Of a stretch of DNA of 64,000 bases, positions 41,864 through 50,898 are shown piece by piece; the first letter of the stretch is position 1, and each line of letters begins with the position of its first letter. The notes below the pieces were generated by a model that made no database searches, was not told the origin of the DNA, and worked only from the letters and a program-made list of their open reading frames with translations. The stretch comes from Streptomyces sp. SAJ15 (GTDB lineage Bacteria > Actinomycetota > Actinomycetes > Streptomycetales > Streptomycetaceae), in NCBI RefSeq assembly GCF_007595705.1, contig NZ_NISY01000006.1:186001-250000 (forward strand). The letters are read 5' to 3'. Both the position numbers and the translations under genes were made by a program.

Positions 41864-42490
41864 ATGCCTGACGAGACCCGGGAGAGGCTGACCCAGGCCG
41901 ATCGCAGACTGCGTACCCGGGCCCTGCTGCTCGAGTCCGCCGCGCGCGGCCTGTCGCGTTACGGGTACGGCAACCTCGTCCTCGAACAGGTGGCCAAGGA
42001 GGCCGGGTACACACGCGGGGCGCTCTATCACCAGTTCAAGGACAAGCAGGAACTGACCCTGGCCGTGCTGGAGTGGATCTACGAGACCTGGGACCAGGAG
42101 GTGGGCCGGCTCGTCGAGCAGGAGTCGGAACCGGTCGCCGCGTTGCTCACCCTGGCCCGCGGTCACACGGTCTTCTGCCGGCGAGACATCGCACGGGTGG
42201 CGATCGCGTTGCGGCTGGAGTTCTCCGGGCGGGACCACCCCGTGGGGCGCTCGGTCGAACAGGGCTATCAAAAACTCATCGACTTCTGCGTCGGGCTCAT
42301 CGAAGCCGGGCGTGAGGCAGGGTCGATCCCCGAGGGCCCGCCGGCCAGGGCTGTCGCCCTCGCCTTCGCCGGCGCACTGGAGGGGGCCGTGATCGCGCTG
42401 GTCGGGCAGGTGCCCCATGACGAACTGCTCGCGGTCCGCACCGCCGCAGGCGCCCTCGGACTCGATCCCTCCACCGTCACGGCTCACTGA
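41864..42490 (+). CDS. TetR-family regulator
   Basis: The 208-residue protein has an HTH at about residues 20-62 (LLLESAARGLSRYGYGNL, VAKEAGYTRGALYHQFKDKQ) and a variable ligand domain. It is the second gene of a pair preceded by a clear palindrome at 41332, so autoregulation is probable. GGAG precedes ATG 41864 by 7 nt. Target genes other than its own operon are not evident. Confidence 0.9.
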   Translation: MPDETRERLTQADRRLRTRALLLESAARGLSRYGYGNLVLEQVAKEAGYTRGALYHQFKDKQELTLAVLEWIYETWDQEVGRLVEQESEPVAALLTLARGHTVFCRRDIARVAIALRLEFSGRDHPVGRSVEQGYQKLIDFCVGLIEAGREAGSIPEGPPARAVALAFAGALEGAVIALVGQVPHDELLAVRTAAGALGLDPSTVTAH

Positions 42491-42725
42491 GAACGATCTT
42501 GCCTGTCGTCTCCGCGCCGCGAACGCCGTCACCGCCACCGCCGTTACCGCGGTCGCTCTGCGGCCACCCTCCGCGGCCCTCCGCATGCAGGCCACCGCAG
42601 AAGCAGCCCTGACCAGCAGAAACGTGTCTTGATGGCGTGACGGAACCGCGCGTCGCGCTTCCACTGCGGGCCGTCGAGGTGTGCTATGGTTTTGGCGTTG
42701 CAGTTGTGGTACCCATGAACCTATG

Positions 42726-42790
42726 TGCGCCTGACAGGAATGTTCATCCTTCGGGCGCATTATTTGTTTCCGGCATCTCCGGATGGGGCC
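42726..42790 (+). promoter_or_regulatory. structured 5' leader of the cold-shock gene
   Basis: A stem TGCGCC (42724-42729) / GGCGCA is followed by the T-rich tail TTATTTGTTT, and a second small hairpin CCGG-catct-CCGG lies before the ribosome-binding site. The first looks like an intrinsic terminator, unusual in this GC-rich DNA, and may act as an attenuator or temperature-sensitive structure. No gene was found in 42491-42725. Confidence 0.45.
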
Positions 42791-42813
42791 TCTGCCTACA
42801 GAAGGAGAAGATC

Positions 42814-43017
42814 ATGGCACAGGGAACCGTGAAGTGGTTCAACGCCGAAAAGGGTTTCGGCTTCATCCAGCAGGACGGCGGCGGCCCCGACGTCTTCGCC
42901 CACTACTCGAACATCGCGTCGCAGGGCTTCCGTGAGCTCCACGAGGGCCAGCGGGTCTCCTTCGACGTCACGCAGGGCCAGAAGGGCCCGCAGGCGGAGA
43001 ACATCGTCCCCGCCTGA
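42814..43017 (+). CDS. cold-shock protein (CspA family)
   Basis: The 67-residue single cold-shock domain has RNP1 KGFGFI (near residue 14) and RNP2 VFAHYS (near residue 29), starting MAQGTVKWFNAEKGFGFI. It binds single-stranded nucleic acid and melts RNA structure. AGAAGGAG lies 6 nt before ATG 42814. Immediately downstream is a hairpin and then a DEAD-box helicase, a pairing that suits joint RNA remodelling in the cold. Confidence 0.96.
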   Translation: MAQGTVKWFNAEKGFGFIQQDGGGPDVFAHYSNIASQGFRELHEGQRVSFDVTQGQKGPQAENIVPA

Positions 43018-43037
43018 TCGCCGGACGCGTATCCGCC

Positions 43038-43072
43038 ACCGGGGTCCGCACCGCCAGGGTGCGGACCCCGGT
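43038..43072 (+). terminator. perfect 15-bp hairpin between cold-shock and helicase genes
   Basis: Arms ACCGGGGTCCGCACC (43038-43052) and 43058-43072 with a 5-nt loop. It probably ends most cold-shock transcripts; some read-through would give the helicase. Confidence 0.7.
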
Positions 43073-43102
43073 TCGTGCTGTTTCCAGAAGGGCAATACTC
43101 GC

Positions 43103-44764
43103 ATGTCCCGCAGGCCCCAGAAGCCGACCCGACGCACCTCCTCGCCCCCCTCGCCCGACTCGTCGCCGAGGGAGTTCCGGATGCCGGAAAGCACGACACC
43201 CGCGCTTCCCGCCGTCGAGGACTTCGCCGGTCTGGACATGCCCGCAGGGCTCCTGAAGACGCTCACCGCGCAAGGTCTGAGCACCCCCTTCCCGATTCAG
43301 GCCGCCACACTGCCCAACTCCCTCGCCGGCCGTGACCTTCTGGCACGGGGTCGCACCGGCTCCGGCAAGACCCTCGCGTTCGGGCTGGCGCTCCTGGCCC
43401 GCACGGCCGGCCTGCGCGCGGAGCCCAAGGCACCCCTCGCCCTTGTGCTGGTCCCCACCCGTGAACTCGCCCAGCAGGTGGCGGACGCGCTGACGCCCTA
43501 CGCCACGGCGGTGAACCTCCGACTGGCCACCGTGGTCGGCGGGCTGTCCATCACGAAGCAGGCCAACACGCTCCGGCGCGGCGCCGAGGTGCTCGTGGCG
43601 AGCCCCGGCAGGCTCAACGACCTCGTGGAACGCGGGGACTGCGTGCTCGACAGCGTGCGCATCACGGTGCTGGACGAAGCCGACCAGATGACCGACATGG
43701 GCTTCCTGCCGCAGATCACCAAGCTGATCCAGCAGGTGCGGCCCGACGGGCAGCGCATGCTCTTCTCCGCCACCCTGGACCGCAATATCGACCGTCTGGT
43801 GCAGCGGTTCCTGACCGACCCCGTCGTCCACTCCGTGGACCCGTCGGCGGGGGCGGTGACCACCATGGAGCACCATGTGCTCCACGTCCTGAACGAGACC
43901 GACAAGAAGGCCGTCACCACGCGCATCGCGGCCCGTGACGGCCGGGTCATCCTCTTCCTCGACACCAAGCGATCCGCTGACCGGCTCGCCAAGCGGCTCC
44001 TGGCCGTCGGTGTCCGCGCCGCGGCGCTCCACGGAGGCCGCTCCCAGCCGCAGCGGAACCGCACCCTGGACCAGTTCAAGAACGGTCAGGTCACCGCGTT
44101 GGTGGCGACGAACGTCGCGGCCCGGGGCATACACATCGACGATCTCGACCTCGTCGTGAACGTCGATCCCCCCACCGACCACAAGGACTACCTCCACCGG
44201 GGCGGCCGCACCGCCCGCGCCGGCGGCTCCGGCAGCGTGGTCACCCTGGTCCTGCCCGACCAGAAGCGAGACGTCACCCGGCTGATGTCGGACGCGGGGA
44301 TCCGCCCCCGGACCGCCCGCGTCACCTCGAATGACGCGGAACTGGCCACCATCACCGGCGCCCGCGAGCCTTCCGGCGTGGCGATCACCATCGAGGTTCC
44401 CCGACAGGCGACACCGACGACGTCCCGTCCGAGCCGGAAGACCGACGCCGAGCCCAGCAGGCGATCCGGCCGCCGACGCCGAAACGGCGGCGGCAGGTCC
44501 GAGACCGCCGCGGGTGCCCCCACCGGGACAGGGACACGGGGCTCGGGCCGCCGGACCGGGTCCGGCGCGGCAGCGCCCGATAGCTCCTCCGCGGCCGGCG
44601 GGCGTGGTGCTCGTCGCCGGGTGGTATCCGAGGGAGCCAAGAGCGGTGCGGCGACCGGCACCCCGAGCGGTGCCGCCACCGGCAAGGTGGCCCGCGGATC
44701 CGGCCGACCGACGGCGTCCACGGCGAAAGCGCCGACGAGGAAACCGTCGCGGACGGCGAAGTAA
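43103..44764 (+). CDS. DEAD-box RNA helicase
   Basis: The 553-residue helicase has the Q motif (GLSTPFPIQAATLPNSL, near residue 60), motif I ARGRTGSGKT, Ia PTRELAQQV, motif II VLDEADQM (DEAD), motif III FSATLD, motif V ATNVAARGIHI and VI HRGGRTARAG. After about residue 400 comes a basic, Gly/Arg/Ser-rich tail of about 150 residues that likely binds RNA. It unwinds RNA, probably as the partner of the cold-shock protein. ATG 43103 is preceded by AGAAGGGC at a rather long 10-nt spacing; a frame open further upstream overlaps the hairpin and is not preferred. Confidence 0.93.
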   Translation: MSRRPQKPTRRTSSPPSPDSSPREFRMPESTTPALPAVEDFAGLDMPAGLLKTLTAQGLSTPFPIQAATLPNSLAGRDLLARGRTGSGKTLAFGLALLARTAGLRAEPKAPLALVLVPTRELAQQVADALTPYATAVNLRLATVVGGLSITKQANTLRRGAEVLVASPGRLNDLVERGDCVLDSVRITVLDEADQMTDMGFLPQITKLIQQVRPDGQRMLFSATLDRNIDRLVQRFLTDPVVHSVDPSAGAVTTMEHHVLHVLNETDKKAVTTRIAARDGRVILFLDTKRSADRLAKRLLAVGVRAAALHGGRSQPQRNRTLDQFKNGQVTALVATNVAARGIHIDDLDLVVNVDPPTDHKDYLHRGGRTARAGGSGSVVTLVLPDQKRDVTRLMSDAGIRPRTARVTSNDAELATITGAREPSGVAITIEVPRQATPTTSRPSRKTDAEPSRRSGRRRRNGGGRSETAAGAPTGTGTRGSGRRTGSGAAAPDSSSAAGGRGARRRVVSEGAKSGAATGTPSGAATGKVARGSGRPTASTAKAPTRKPSRTAK

Positions 44765-44780
44765 CCGTCAGTGATGCTTA

Positions 44781-44812
44781 GGGCTCCTGGAGGCATCGGC
44801 CTCCAGGAGCCC
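44781..44812 (+). terminator. terminator after the DEAD-box helicase gene
   Basis: Perfect 14-bp stem GGGCTCCTGGAGGC (44781-44794) / 44799-44812 with a 4-nt loop, 17 bp after the stop. Confidence 0.85.
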
Positions 44813-44999
44813 AGACGGTGGGCCCGGACTCCTCCATCGAGCACATCCTCCGCCAAGCGCCAGCGCCCGTCACTGTCCGTGACTGCGAAGTCTCCGGGTT
44901 CCCCGTCGCGGTGGTCAGCTCGTCCGCTCAGCCGATGCGACACATCTCCCGCGTCACACGATCAGCGACAGAGCCGGTCGCCCTGCGAGCGGCCCGCAG

Positions 45000-45028
45000 C
45001 CGATTGACATCACACATGCGTCAATCGG
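45000..45028. promoter_or_regulatory. palindrome upstream of the carboxylesterase gene
   Basis: Perfect 9-bp arms at 45000-45008 and 45020-45028 (right arm GTCAATCGG), spacer 11 bp, 123 bp before the esterase start. It is a candidate operator. The rest of 44813-45150 shows no gene. Confidence 0.45.
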
Positions 45029-45150
45029 GCGGATCCCGGTGTTGGTGCTGGACTCCGCATCCCTGTCAGGCTGAGACCCGAGTTCGACGACACGCTCGAG
45101 TCGATGTTGCTACGCGCAGCCGACCGCGTACCACCTGATGGAGGAAGCCC

Positions 45151-46650
45151 GTGGATGTCCGCAGGACGAAAGACGGTTTGGTTCGGGGCCGTCGGTCGGC
45201 CCCCGATGTCGTGGCGTTCCTCGGTATTCCCTATGCTGCCGCGCCCTTCGGAGCCAACCGGTTCAGAGAGCCGCGTCCCGTTCAGGCGTGGGAGGGCGTC
45301 CGTGAGTGCCGGGACTTCGGACCGGTGGCCCCGCAGTCGGCCCAGCTTCCCGGGGCGCCGTCCTGGTCGCCCGGCGACGAGGACATCCTCACGCTCAACG
45401 TCTGGGCTCCGGCATCCGACAGCGGCCCGGTGCCGGTTCTGGTCTGGATCCATGGTGGTGCCTACACCTTCGGCTCTTCCGCGCAGCCCGACTTCGACGG
45501 CACCGCCCTCGCTGGTGCCGGGCTGGTGGTGGTGACCTTCAACTACCGACTCGGCTTCGAGGGCTTCGGTCACATACCGCCCGGCGCCGAGCCGCCGTAC
45601 CCGGAGAACCGGGGCCTGCTCGACCAGATCGCCGCGTTGCGGTGGGTGCGCGAGAACATCGCCGCATTCGGTGGCGATCCGACCAATGTCACGGTGGCGG
45701 GGCAGTCCTCCGGGGCGACCTCGGCCGCCTGCCTGATGGTGATGGACCGGGCGCGCGGGCTGTTCCGCCGCGTCATCGCCCACAGCGCCGTCGGCCCCTG
45801 CTACTCAAGGGAGCTCGCGGCTGAGACCACCCGGAGGGTCGCCGCGGCGGCCGGCATCCCCGCCACGTCCGAGCACCTGGCATCCGCGACCCCGCACACA
45901 CTGGTCGTGGCCTCCGATCGTGTCGTCGAGAGCTACCGGCAAGATCCGGGTTCCGGGCCCCGCCACTACAACCCCGTGATCTACGGTCCGGTCGCCGACG
46001 GAGACATCCTGCCCGCCGACCCCCTGTCGGCGGCCGCCGGAGCCTCAGAGACGGTGGACCTCCTGGTGTCCCACACCACGGAGGAGTACTGGCTGATGGA
46101 CGCGGTCGGCAGCAGTGCGAAGGTCACCACCGACGAACAACTGGCCGACTTCGCCCGGGACTTCCGCCTCCCCGCCGACGTGGTGCCGGGCTACCGGGCG
46201 CTGATGCCCGACGCCCCCGTGCTCGACGTCTATCTTGCGATCTTCGGCGACCTGTTGTTCAGCGAGTACAGCAACCGGCTCGCGGAGCGGCACGCCCAAT
46301 CCGGTGGCCGAGCCTTCACATCCCGCTTCGCCCGCCACCGCGAGGGCCCCGAGGGAGTGGTACGCGCCTGGCACTCCGCCGACATCCCCTTCGCCTTCGG
46401 CAACCTCGCCCTCGAAAGTGTCGAGTTCCTCATCGGAGGCCCACCCCGTACCGCAGACCATGAGCTGTCCCAACGCATGATGGCAGCCTGGGTCGGCTTC
46501 GCCTCCACGGGTGATCCCGGTTGGCCACCCCTCGACGGCACGACGTCGACCTCCCAGGTCTGGTACACGGCAGACAGCCCTGCCGGGGCCCAGAACACCG
46601 CGGCCCGTGCCCTGTGGCGCCAAGCAGACTTCTCACCCCTTCGACCCTGA
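45151..46650 (+). CDS. type B carboxylesterase
   Basis: The 499-residue alpha/beta hydrolase has FLGIPYAAAPFG at the N terminus, the oxyanion-hole loop WIHGGAYTFGS (near residue 106), the nucleophile Ser in VAGQSSGATS (near residue 195), and His in AWHSADIPFAFG (near residue 410). It hydrolyses ester or carbamate bonds of small molecules. No signal peptide. GGAGGAAG precedes GTG 45151. Regulation may use the palindrome at 45000. Confidence 0.92.
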   Translation: MDVRRTKDGLVRGRRSAPDVVAFLGIPYAAAPFGANRFREPRPVQAWEGVRECRDFGPVAPQSAQLPGAPSWSPGDEDILTLNVWAPASDSGPVPVLVWIHGGAYTFGSSAQPDFDGTALAGAGLVVVTFNYRLGFEGFGHIPPGAEPPYPENRGLLDQIAALRWVRENIAAFGGDPTNVTVAGQSSGATSAACLMVMDRARGLFRRVIAHSAVGPCYSRELAAETTRRVAAAAGIPATSEHLASATPHTLVVASDRVVESYRQDPGSGPRHYNPVIYGPVADGDILPADPLSAAAGASETVDLLVSHTTEEYWLMDAVGSSAKVTTDEQLADFARDFRLPADVVPGYRALMPDAPVLDVYLAIFGDLLFSEYSNRLAERHAQSGGRAFTSRFARHREGPEGVVRAWHSADIPFAFGNLALESVEFLIGGPPRTADHELSQRMMAAWVGFASTGDPGWPPLDGTTSTSQVWYTADSPAGAQNTAARALWRQADFSPLRP

Positions 46651-46827
46651 TCCGAATCGTTGGCCAGCGGGTCGAGGTCGACGGTGGTCGGCCAGCGGTG
46701 CGCCGGTGCTCCAGCCAGTCCGGCAGCGGCTTCAGGTCGAGTTCGTCGAGAAGGCGGACGCGGTGGCGTGGGCGTGCTGATCAAAGCGGCGGCGCTTCGG
46801 CATCGGCGGCGAGGGCATCGTAGCTAG

Positions 46828-47958
46828 CTACCAGCCCAGGCGCAGGGCGGAGATGTAGCCGTCTCTCATCTCGAAGCGCAGTGGTGCGGCGTGGTGCCGC
46901 TCGATCCCGCGCGTACGCGCCCAGCGGTCGTAGATCTCGGACAGCTGCTTCCAGCCGTCCAGGAACCCGTCGACGCGCCCTTGGTACGCCTCGCGTCGGG
47001 CGATGGTGGCTGCGGGCGGGTGGCTGGTCACATGCTGTGCTGCGGCCCGGTAGGTGCCGTTGCTGTGCTGGAACACGGAGCGGTCGAAGGCGTCGAGGTC
47101 GGGGATTGCTCCGGTTTCAACGGCGTCGGTTCGAGCCGTGACCAGTGCGGCGATGAGGCGGCTGGCGTAGCCCAGCTCCAGTCGGGTGCCGAGCAGGCAG
47201 GTCTCCATGTCGCGGCACTCGGGCTCGACGGCGTTGTCGCCGAGCCGTTCGAGGTAGTACGCGAGGTAGGCGCGCTCGGCGTCGTAGAGGATGGCGAACG
47301 CCTCGGGATCGGTGGCCAGGTGGCCCACGACCTCCTTGAGAGGCCACTCGGAGTTGTGGTCCTCGTACCAGAAGACGGCGTGAGCCTCACCCGGGTGCGG
47401 GTACGGCGTCGCCCAGTTTCCGCTGCCGTTCCCGTATGCCGCCTCCTCGCTGAGCACGGCGGGGCGGCCGGTGGCCTCATCGCCTCGGGACCCGGAGAAG
47501 TCCCGGTGGACGTCGGCGATGTACGCGGCGAGCATGCGGGCTATATACGGCTCCAGGCCCTTTGGCATGCGCGAATCCGGGGCCTCGCCGAGTGCCAGGA
47601 CCGCCGTGTGGGCGATGCGGGCCATCGTCCGGCTGTGCGGCCGCTGCCCGTCGGCCGTGGCCGCGACCAGCGCGCGCCCCGCCGCCTGTACGCCGGTGTG
47701 CCCCGCGCACAGCACCCTTCCCCGTAGTCCGAGCACGTCCTTCAGCCGCCCGATCCGGGCCAGGTCCTCGCCTGGGTCGAGGGCGCGCGTAGCCGCTCGA
47801 GGATCGCCTGCGAGTGCGACGGTGGACGCGGGCGCGGAGCGGCAGGAGGGACCGTCGTCACCCAGCCTGGGGGCCACAACAGCGGTGGCTATGCCGAGCA
47901 CGACCACCGCCAACGAGGCGGCGAGCAGCCCGACCCTCTTGCGCCGCCCTAACCCCAT
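46828..47958 (-). CDS. membrane-anchored or secreted hypothetical protein
   Basis: The 376-residue protein starts with a basic MGLGRRKR then one hydrophobic segment (LLAASLAVVVLGIATAVVA, residues 10-28), so it is either a signal-anchored or a secreted protein with a large extracellular part. The mature part has several His/Asp/Glu-rich helices (FWYEDHNSEWPLKEVVGHLA, and ERAYLAYYLERLGDNAVEPE) and four Cys. I do not recognise a family. ATG 47958 has AGCAGGGGGGCGG before it. It is a single gene. Confidence 0.75.
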   Translation of the reverse strand: MGLGRRKRVGLLAASLAVVVLGIATAVVAPRLGDDGPSCRSAPASTVALAGDPRAATRALDPGEDLARIGRLKDVLGLRGRVLCAGHTGVQAAGRALVAATADGQRPHSRTMARIAHTAVLALGEAPDSRMPKGLEPYIARMLAAYIADVHRDFSGSRGDEATGRPAVLSEEAAYGNGSGNWATPYPHPGEAHAVFWYEDHNSEWPLKEVVGHLATDPEAFAILYDAERAYLAYYLERLGDNAVEPECRDMETCLLGTRLELGYASRLIAALVTARTDAVETGAIPDLDAFDRSVFQHSNGTYRAAAQHVTSHPPAATIARREAYQGRVDGFLDGWKQLSEIYDRWARTRGIERHHAAPLRFEMRDGYISALRLGW

Positions 47959-48142
47959 CCGCCCCCCTGCTTCCGCCCCTACCTTCTCGTCCCAGTCTCG
48001 TGCCCCGGGCGCAGCATAGCGACCGCCCGTCCCTCCGGACCGGAAGGACGCGCTGCTGAGAAGTTTCGGCGGCAGCCGCACCGGCCCGGGGTTGTCTGCC
48101 AAGGCCGAGGCGCCCCCGCAGGAGTGACGGCGAGAGAAAGAC

Positions 48143-49138
48143 TCAGTCCTTCAGCATCTCGTCGCGCACCGGGATCCAGTTCAGGGCGGACCGGATGCCC
48201 TCCTCCAGGGACAGCTTCGGCGTCCACCCCAAGAGCGTCGCGGCCCGGTCGCTCGTGGTGTAGCCACCGGCGACGTCACCAGGACGCGGATCGGTGTCGA
48301 CCGTGCTCAGGGGTGTGCTCACCACGTTGTCGAACGCCGCGCACAGCTCCCGGACGGTGGTGCCGGAGCCGGTGCCCAGGTTGATCGCGATCGACGGCTT
48401 CGACGCCGTGAGGATGGCGTCGAAGCAGTCGATCGCCGCGATGTGAGCCGCGGCGAGGTCCCACACGTGCACGTAGTCACGGATGCCCGTCCCGTCGCGG
48501 GTCGGGTAGTTCACGCCGGTGACCGGGAACGGCGTGCCCTCCTGGTGGGCCTGGATCAACTTGCCCAGGGCGTGGCTGGGTCTCTTGAGCTGGAGACCGG
48601 TCCGTAGCAGGGGGTCGGAGCCGACCGGGTTGAAGTAGCGCAGCGACAGCACCCGCATCTTTCCGGCCGCGGCGATGTCGGTGAACATCTCCTCGCACAC
48701 GGCTTTGGTCCGCGCGTAGGGGCTCTGCGGTGCCAGTGGCGAGTCCTCGGTGACGGGGGAGCCGTCCTCGGCCTGGTAGATGGAGCCCGAGCTGCTGAAG
48801 ACAAGGCGGTCGCAGCCGTTGCGGTGGAGATGGCTGACGAAGGCCAGGCTCTTGGTGACGTTCGCCTCGTAGTAGCCGATCGGGTCCGCCACGGACTCCG
48901 GCACCACGATCAGCGCCGCGCAGTGCACCACGGCGGAGATGTCCGGGTGCTCCGAGAAGATCCGGTCGATCAGGGCTCCGTCCGAGATATCGCCTTCGTA
49001 GAAGATCCGTCCGTCGGTGAACTCGCGGCGGCCCCTGACGAGGTTGTCGAGGATCACCGGGGTGACCCCCGCGTCCAGGCAGGCTGAAGCGACGGTACTT
49101 CCGATGTAACCGGCTCCCCCGGCGATAAGGACAGACAC
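48143..49138 (-). CDS. galE: UDP-glucose 4-epimerase GalE
   Basis: The 331-residue SDR-like epimerase has IAGGAGYIGS (NAD motif, residues 5-14), SSSGSIYQ, the Y-x3-K in SPYARTK, and RYFNPVGSDP, the usual GalE blocks. It interconverts UDP-glucose and UDP-galactose, providing galactose for cell wall or glycan synthesis. Start is GTG 49138. It is alone, without other gal genes. Confidence 0.93.
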   Translation of the reverse strand: MSVLIAGGAGYIGSTVASACLDAGVTPVILDNLVRGRREFTDGRIFYEGDISDGALIDRIFSEHPDISAVVHCAALIVVPESVADPIGYYEANVTKSLAFVSHLHRNGCDRLVFSSSGSIYQAEDGSPVTEDSPLAPQSPYARTKAVCEEMFTDIAAAGKMRVLSLRYFNPVGSDPLLRTGLQLKRPSHALGKLIQAHQEGTPFPVTGVNYPTRDGTGIRDYVHVWDLAAAHIAAIDCFDAILTASKPSIAINLGTGSGTTVRELCAAFDNVVSTPLSTVDTDPRPGDVAGGYTTSDRAATLLGWTPKLSLEEGIRSALNWIPVRDEMLKD

Positions 49139-49379
49139 CGTGATTCTTCCCTGCCTCGTTCCAGACCCGGTAGGCGACCGGCAGCAAGGCTAGCGGAGCA
49201 GGCGGGCAAGGAAGGGCGGCCGTGCCAGCAGGGCCTGAAGCCGCCCTGAGCGTGAGCGGGCCAGGCTTGCTACCGATTCACCTTGGCGCTGGACCTGTCT
49301 GACAAATTCAACGTCGTACTGGTCTCGGACGGTAGTTAATGGTCTTGCTGTGATGGTGGGGCCCAGCGATGCTGGGCCG

Positions 49380-49667
49380 ATGCCAGGGCAGCGGAAGCGA
49401 CGACGTCAGCAGCAGGAGGACATGCAGCGGACGGCTGCTCGCTTCGCGCCTGGCGCGGGCCGCTGGGAGGTGCTCTTCGAGACCCAGGATGAGTCGGAAT
49501 GGCGCGCTCACATCCGCCGTCTCCGAGCGTCGGACACGCAAGTCGACTGGACGGCGGTGCGAATGGACACGTTCTGTGGGCGCCTGATGCAGCCGACCAC
49601 CTACAGGCTGAGCCGCTTTCAGCCGAATGCAGTGCCCGATCCGGGCCAGGACTCGCTCGATAATTGA
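49380..49667 (+). CDS. small hypothetical protein of about 95 residues
   Basis: The protein begins MPGQRKRRRQQQEDMQRTAA and has WEVLFETQDESEWRAHIRRL and DTFCGRLMQPTTYRLSRF. The ordered, non-repetitive text and high GC3 mark it as real, and small proteins of this kind are common in Streptomyces, but no function is known. A 19-nt hairpin (49360-49378) ends 1 nt before ATG 49380, in the place of the ribosome-binding site. Confidence 0.6.
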   Translation: MPGQRKRRRQQQEDMQRTAARFAPGAGRWEVLFETQDESEWRAHIRRLRASDTQVDWTAVRMDTFCGRLMQPTTYRLSRFQPNAVPDPGQDSLDN

Positions 49668-49932
49668 TCTTGTGGTTGGTAGAGGTGAACTGACGCATGT
49701 GGCGGGGGGAGCGAATTAAAGCCCTGATGCCACAGGTGAATCGGCGTCGTCGCACTCACCCACTGGGAGCTGACGGCACCTGGGCCGGCTGCTGGGGCAC
49801 GTCCAAGTCAGCAGGGAGAAGAGCTCGTCGCGGTCGAGGCTTTGAGTGATCGAGCCCGTCGGGGCAGCGGCCGGCAGCCATGCGGGGTCTTCACCGGCCA
49901 TCCGACCAGCAAGCCGAGGTGCTGCCGCAGGG

Positions 49933-50229
49933 TCAAGGCGCCACGCCCTTACGGGGGGTCGGCAGCGCGGGTGGAGGCGTCCACCAGTACCCGGCTGCGT
50001 CGATGCGGCTCAGGATCCACGCCCGTCGCTCCTCGCCGGCCACATTCCACCGATAGCTCATCGGCCGCGCGCGCATCGCCCGGGTGTGTCTGCTCGGGTA
50101 TCCGACGCCGCGCCGGGAGAAGTGCCGAGGGCGTGGACCGGAGGCGATGGCCCACATGTCACGGCAGAAGTCGGCCAGCCTGTCCATCCTGTCGATGACC
50201 TCGGCAGGTGCGACACCCTCAGGGGACAT
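49933..50229 (-). CDS. small hypothetical protein, possibly real
   Basis: The 98-residue frame from ATG 50229 contains AEVIDRMDRLADFCRDMWAIASG and YRWNVAGEERRAWILSRIDAAGYWW, with good GC3 bias and a natural amino-acid mix. No family is recognised and no clear Shine-Dalgarno sequence is seen. The frame remains open upstream for about 1 kb but reads there as a shadow of other DNA, so the true 5' end is uncertain. Confidence 0.35.
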   Translation of the reverse strand: MSPEGVAPAEVIDRMDRLADFCRDMWAIASGPRPRHFSRRGVGYPSRHTRAMRARPMSYRWNVAGEERRAWILSRIDAAGYWWTPPPALPTPRKGVAP

Positions 50230-50898
50230 CCTGGCACGCCTGGCACGGTTCGCCCAAGGCCGAACGGCCTTCGGCCGGGGCAGCGCGACGCGGTCACAAG
50301 CCGCACTTCTCCGCGCGGGCTCAGAAGGAAGCACCGAGCACGGTGGCTGCAACGGCTGGGCACAGGCACCGTGATCACATCCCCGGCCGTCGCACCCACG
50401 GTGCCAAGCGCTCCCCGGTCGCCAGGTTCTCACGCCAGTACCGGAAGACGGTTCTCCGGACGACGTTGAGCCGCCCGGCGGCGATGAGACCCGAGGCGGG
50501 TTCCGGGCGTGATCTTGCATTGCCTGTACTCCCGGCACAGCGACGGCAGGGTACGCCAGCGTCGACTCGAACAGGTCGTGGGGTCGAGGAGGCTGGTGAG
50601 CTACTGGTCCTGCTACCACCGTGGGAAGTACCCGGTGTTCGGCACGTATCCGGGAAGCCCCCTGGCGGAGGCGTTCCGGGCCGCCGCGTCGGAACACACC
50701 GGCACGCGGTGGCCCCGGCACATGCCGCCCCCGGTGGCGGCAAGGGGGAGCGGATCCAGCTGACTCCGGCCATCGTGCCTCCGGTGTAGGCGATGTTGCG
50801 CGAACGGCGAAGCGCCGGTCGCCCGCGCGCTGCCTGTCGGGCCGCATCCGGCGTCGGAGAACGCATCGGTTGTCAGACCCGGTCGATACCGTTCGTGC
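50230..50898. other. degenerate region, no intact gene
   Basis: 669 bp with short coherent pieces on both strands, for example minus-strand RRTVFRYWRENLATGERLAP (HTH-like) and plus-strand LHCLYSRHSDGRVRQRRLEQ, each broken by frame changes. It looks like decayed accessory or mobile DNA; no family could be named. Confidence 0.4.

Noticed and set aside
40922..42760. 612-residue minus-strand frame
   Set aside because: It runs antisense through the DUF2867-like and TetR genes and lacks domain features.
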